Made by a program: the position numbers and the translations under genes | NCBI GenBank assembly: GCA_025362415.1 | Contig: JANYGM010000498.1 | Coordinates: 1-5,435 of the forward strand | DNA: 5,435 nt | DNA from: a bacterium | Lineage (GTDB): Bacteria; Bacteroidota; Bacteroidia; Cytophagales; Thermonemataceae | Direction: 5' to 3' | Notes under the pieces: model-generated | What the model saw: only the letters and a program-made list of their open reading frames with translations | Databases searched by the model: none | Told to the model about the DNA's origin: nothing | Shown: positions 4,967 to 5,435 of the stretch, one piece after another | Position numbering within the stretch: position 1 is the first letter of the stretch | Layout of the letters: the number at the start of each line of letters is the position of its first letter

Positions 4967-4997
4967 CAAATTTAGTTAAATATCAATCAAATACAAA
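4967..4997 (-). promoter_or_regulatory. Complete -33/-7 promoter for the hydratase-family gene
   Basis: The minus strand shows TTTG (4997-4994), a 19-bp spacer, then TAAATTTG (4974-4967): both parts of the Bacteroidota consensus at the usual spacing. It lies 43 bp upstream of the ATG at 4924. This is the best complete promoter in the window. Confidence 0.75.
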
Positions 4998-5030
4998 AAA
5001 AGATAGGATTTAACATAGGTAGTATTTTAT

Positions 5031-5155
5031 GTAGAGACGTTGCTTGCAACGTCTAAATTCAACGACAAAATAATACATTAGCAAATGAAAGTATTATTCT
5101 TGTATAGCACCAAATACAATTTTCTATGCTAAGACGTTGCAAGCAACGTTTCTAC
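5031..5155. mobile_element. 125-bp palindromic REPIN/MITE-like element
   Basis: Terminal inverted repeats of 24 bp lie at 5031-5054 and 5132-5155, differing at one position. The outer end reads GTAGA on the left and TCTAC on the right. Each terminus is a near-perfect palindrome by itself: AGACGTTGC-TT-GCAACGTCT on the left and AGACGTTGC-AA-GCAACGTTT on the right. The 77-nt interior is AT-rich, has an 8-bp inverted repeat (AATAATAC 5069-5076, GTATTATT 5091-5098) and no credible ORF. I see no obvious target-site duplication. The layout matches the element at 3886-3999, but the sequences are unrelated. The rest of the gap 4925-5295 holds only promoters and AT-rich sequence. Confidence 0.6.
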
Positions 5156-5264
5156 AAATACATCTGTATTATATCAGTTTCCTAAACAGTTATAATTTTG
5201 ATAATATTCTCAAAAAAAAGTAAAAAATATTTTCAAAAAAGTTTTTTTATTCAAAATAAAGGTG

Positions 5265-5272
5265 TACCTTTG
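5265..5272 (+). promoter_or_regulatory. Bacteroidota-type -7 box for tRNA-Leu
   Basis: TACCTTTG followed by CA, 23 bp before the tRNA 5' end. The -33 region (5242-5248) is a T7 run rather than a clean TTTG, preceded by A-tracts. This gives a short leader, as expected for a stable RNA gene. Confidence 0.7.
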
Positions 5273-5295
5273 CATCTCCAAATAAGGAACACCAA

Positions 5296-5377
5296 GCGGA
5301 TATGGCGAAATTGGCAGACGCACTAGACTTAGGATCTAGCGCCGCAAGGCATGTGGGTTCAAGTCCCTCTATCCGCA
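5296..5377 (+). tRNA. tRNA-Leu (anticodon UAG)
   Basis: Full cloverleaf with a class II long variable arm. The acceptor GCGGATA (5296-5302) pairs with TATCCGC (5370-5376), and the discriminator is A5377. The D arm GCG/CGC encloses AAATTGGCAGA. The anticodon stem CTAGA/TCTAG encloses loop CTTAGGA, giving anticodon UAG for CUN leucine codons. The variable arm includes GCC GCAA GGC. The T loop is TTCAAGT. The T stem GTGGG/CCCTC has one T-T mismatch (5354 with 5368). No CCA is encoded, so it must be added after transcription. Confidence 0.95.
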
Positions 5378-5386
5378 CAAAAAAAT

Positions 5387-5415
5387 CCCTTGCTTTAAAT
5401 AGTAAGGGTTTTTTT
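5387..5415 (+). terminator. Intrinsic terminator after tRNA-Leu
   Basis: CCCTTGCT (5387-5394) pairs with AGTAAGGG (5401-5408) with one G-T wobble and a 6-nt loop TTAAAT, followed by T7 (5409-5415). An A-tract precedes the stem. It starts 10 bp after the tRNA. Confidence 0.85.
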
Positions 5416-5435
5416 ATGAAAAAATTACTACTAAA
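5416..5435 (+). CDS. Possible 5' end of a further gene (runs off right edge)
   Basis: ATG at 5416 opens MKKLLL, a common start of an exported protein's signal peptide in Bacteroidota. Only six full codons are in the window, they abut the T-tract of the tRNA terminator, and no promoter or ribosome site is visible. The reading is therefore tentative. Confidence 0.22.

Noticed and set aside
5296..5377. tRNA-Leu as an integration (att) site
   Set aside because: No partial duplicate of the tRNA 3' end and no integrase is seen in the window; the right flank is too short to exclude one beyond the edge.

Overview
The window looks like a piece of a low-GC Bacteroidota chromosome, probably a Cytophagales-type environmental organism. 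Three things point there. Five of the six promoters I can place carry a strong match to the Bacteroidota -7 box (TAnnTTTG), and the sixth a plain one. Ribosome binding sites are essentially absent. The protein sequences (a CcmB, an enoyl-CoA hydratase family protein, a lipoprotein) have Bacteroidota flavour. The genus is an inference.

Layout, left to right. Positions 1-299 (minus) hold the N-terminal 99 codons of a lipoprotein that runs off the left edge. A divergent, AT-rich intergenic region (300-502) carries promoters for the lipoprotein and for a small XRE-type regulator (503-892, plus). Then come a stand-alone ccmB (1009-1680, plus) and ndk, nucleoside diphosphate kinase (1812-2231, plus). 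A 24-bp perfect terminator hairpin (2279-2330) serves both ndk and the convergent papain-like (C1) cysteine peptidase gene (2325-3749, minus), whose stop codon lies inside the hairpin. The peptidase has an intact Gln/Cys/His/Asn catalytic set, no signal peptide, no room for an inhibitory propeptide, a Lys-rich linker and an acidic C-terminal tail of about 170 residues. Next is a gene-free stretch (3750-4150) packed with palindromes, including a 114-bp inverted-repeat element between 36-bp direct repeats. An enoyl-CoA hydratase/isomerase family gene follows (4151-4924, minus). A second gene-free stretch (4925-5295) holds a second, unrelated 125-bp inverted-repeat element. The window ends with tRNA-Leu(UAG), its terminator, and perhaps the first codons of another gene.

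The genes do not form an obvious pathway; most appear to be separate transcription units with their own promoters and terminators. The parts worth attention are the peptidase with its repeat-built acidic tail, the two REPIN/MITE-like palindromic elements, and a repeat that follows the stop codons of both ndk and the hydratase-family gene in the same orientation. Two starts were moved: the regulator and the hydratase-family gene can each be opened at a TTG, but in both cases that TTG is part of the promoter -7 box, so the downstream ATG is preferred.
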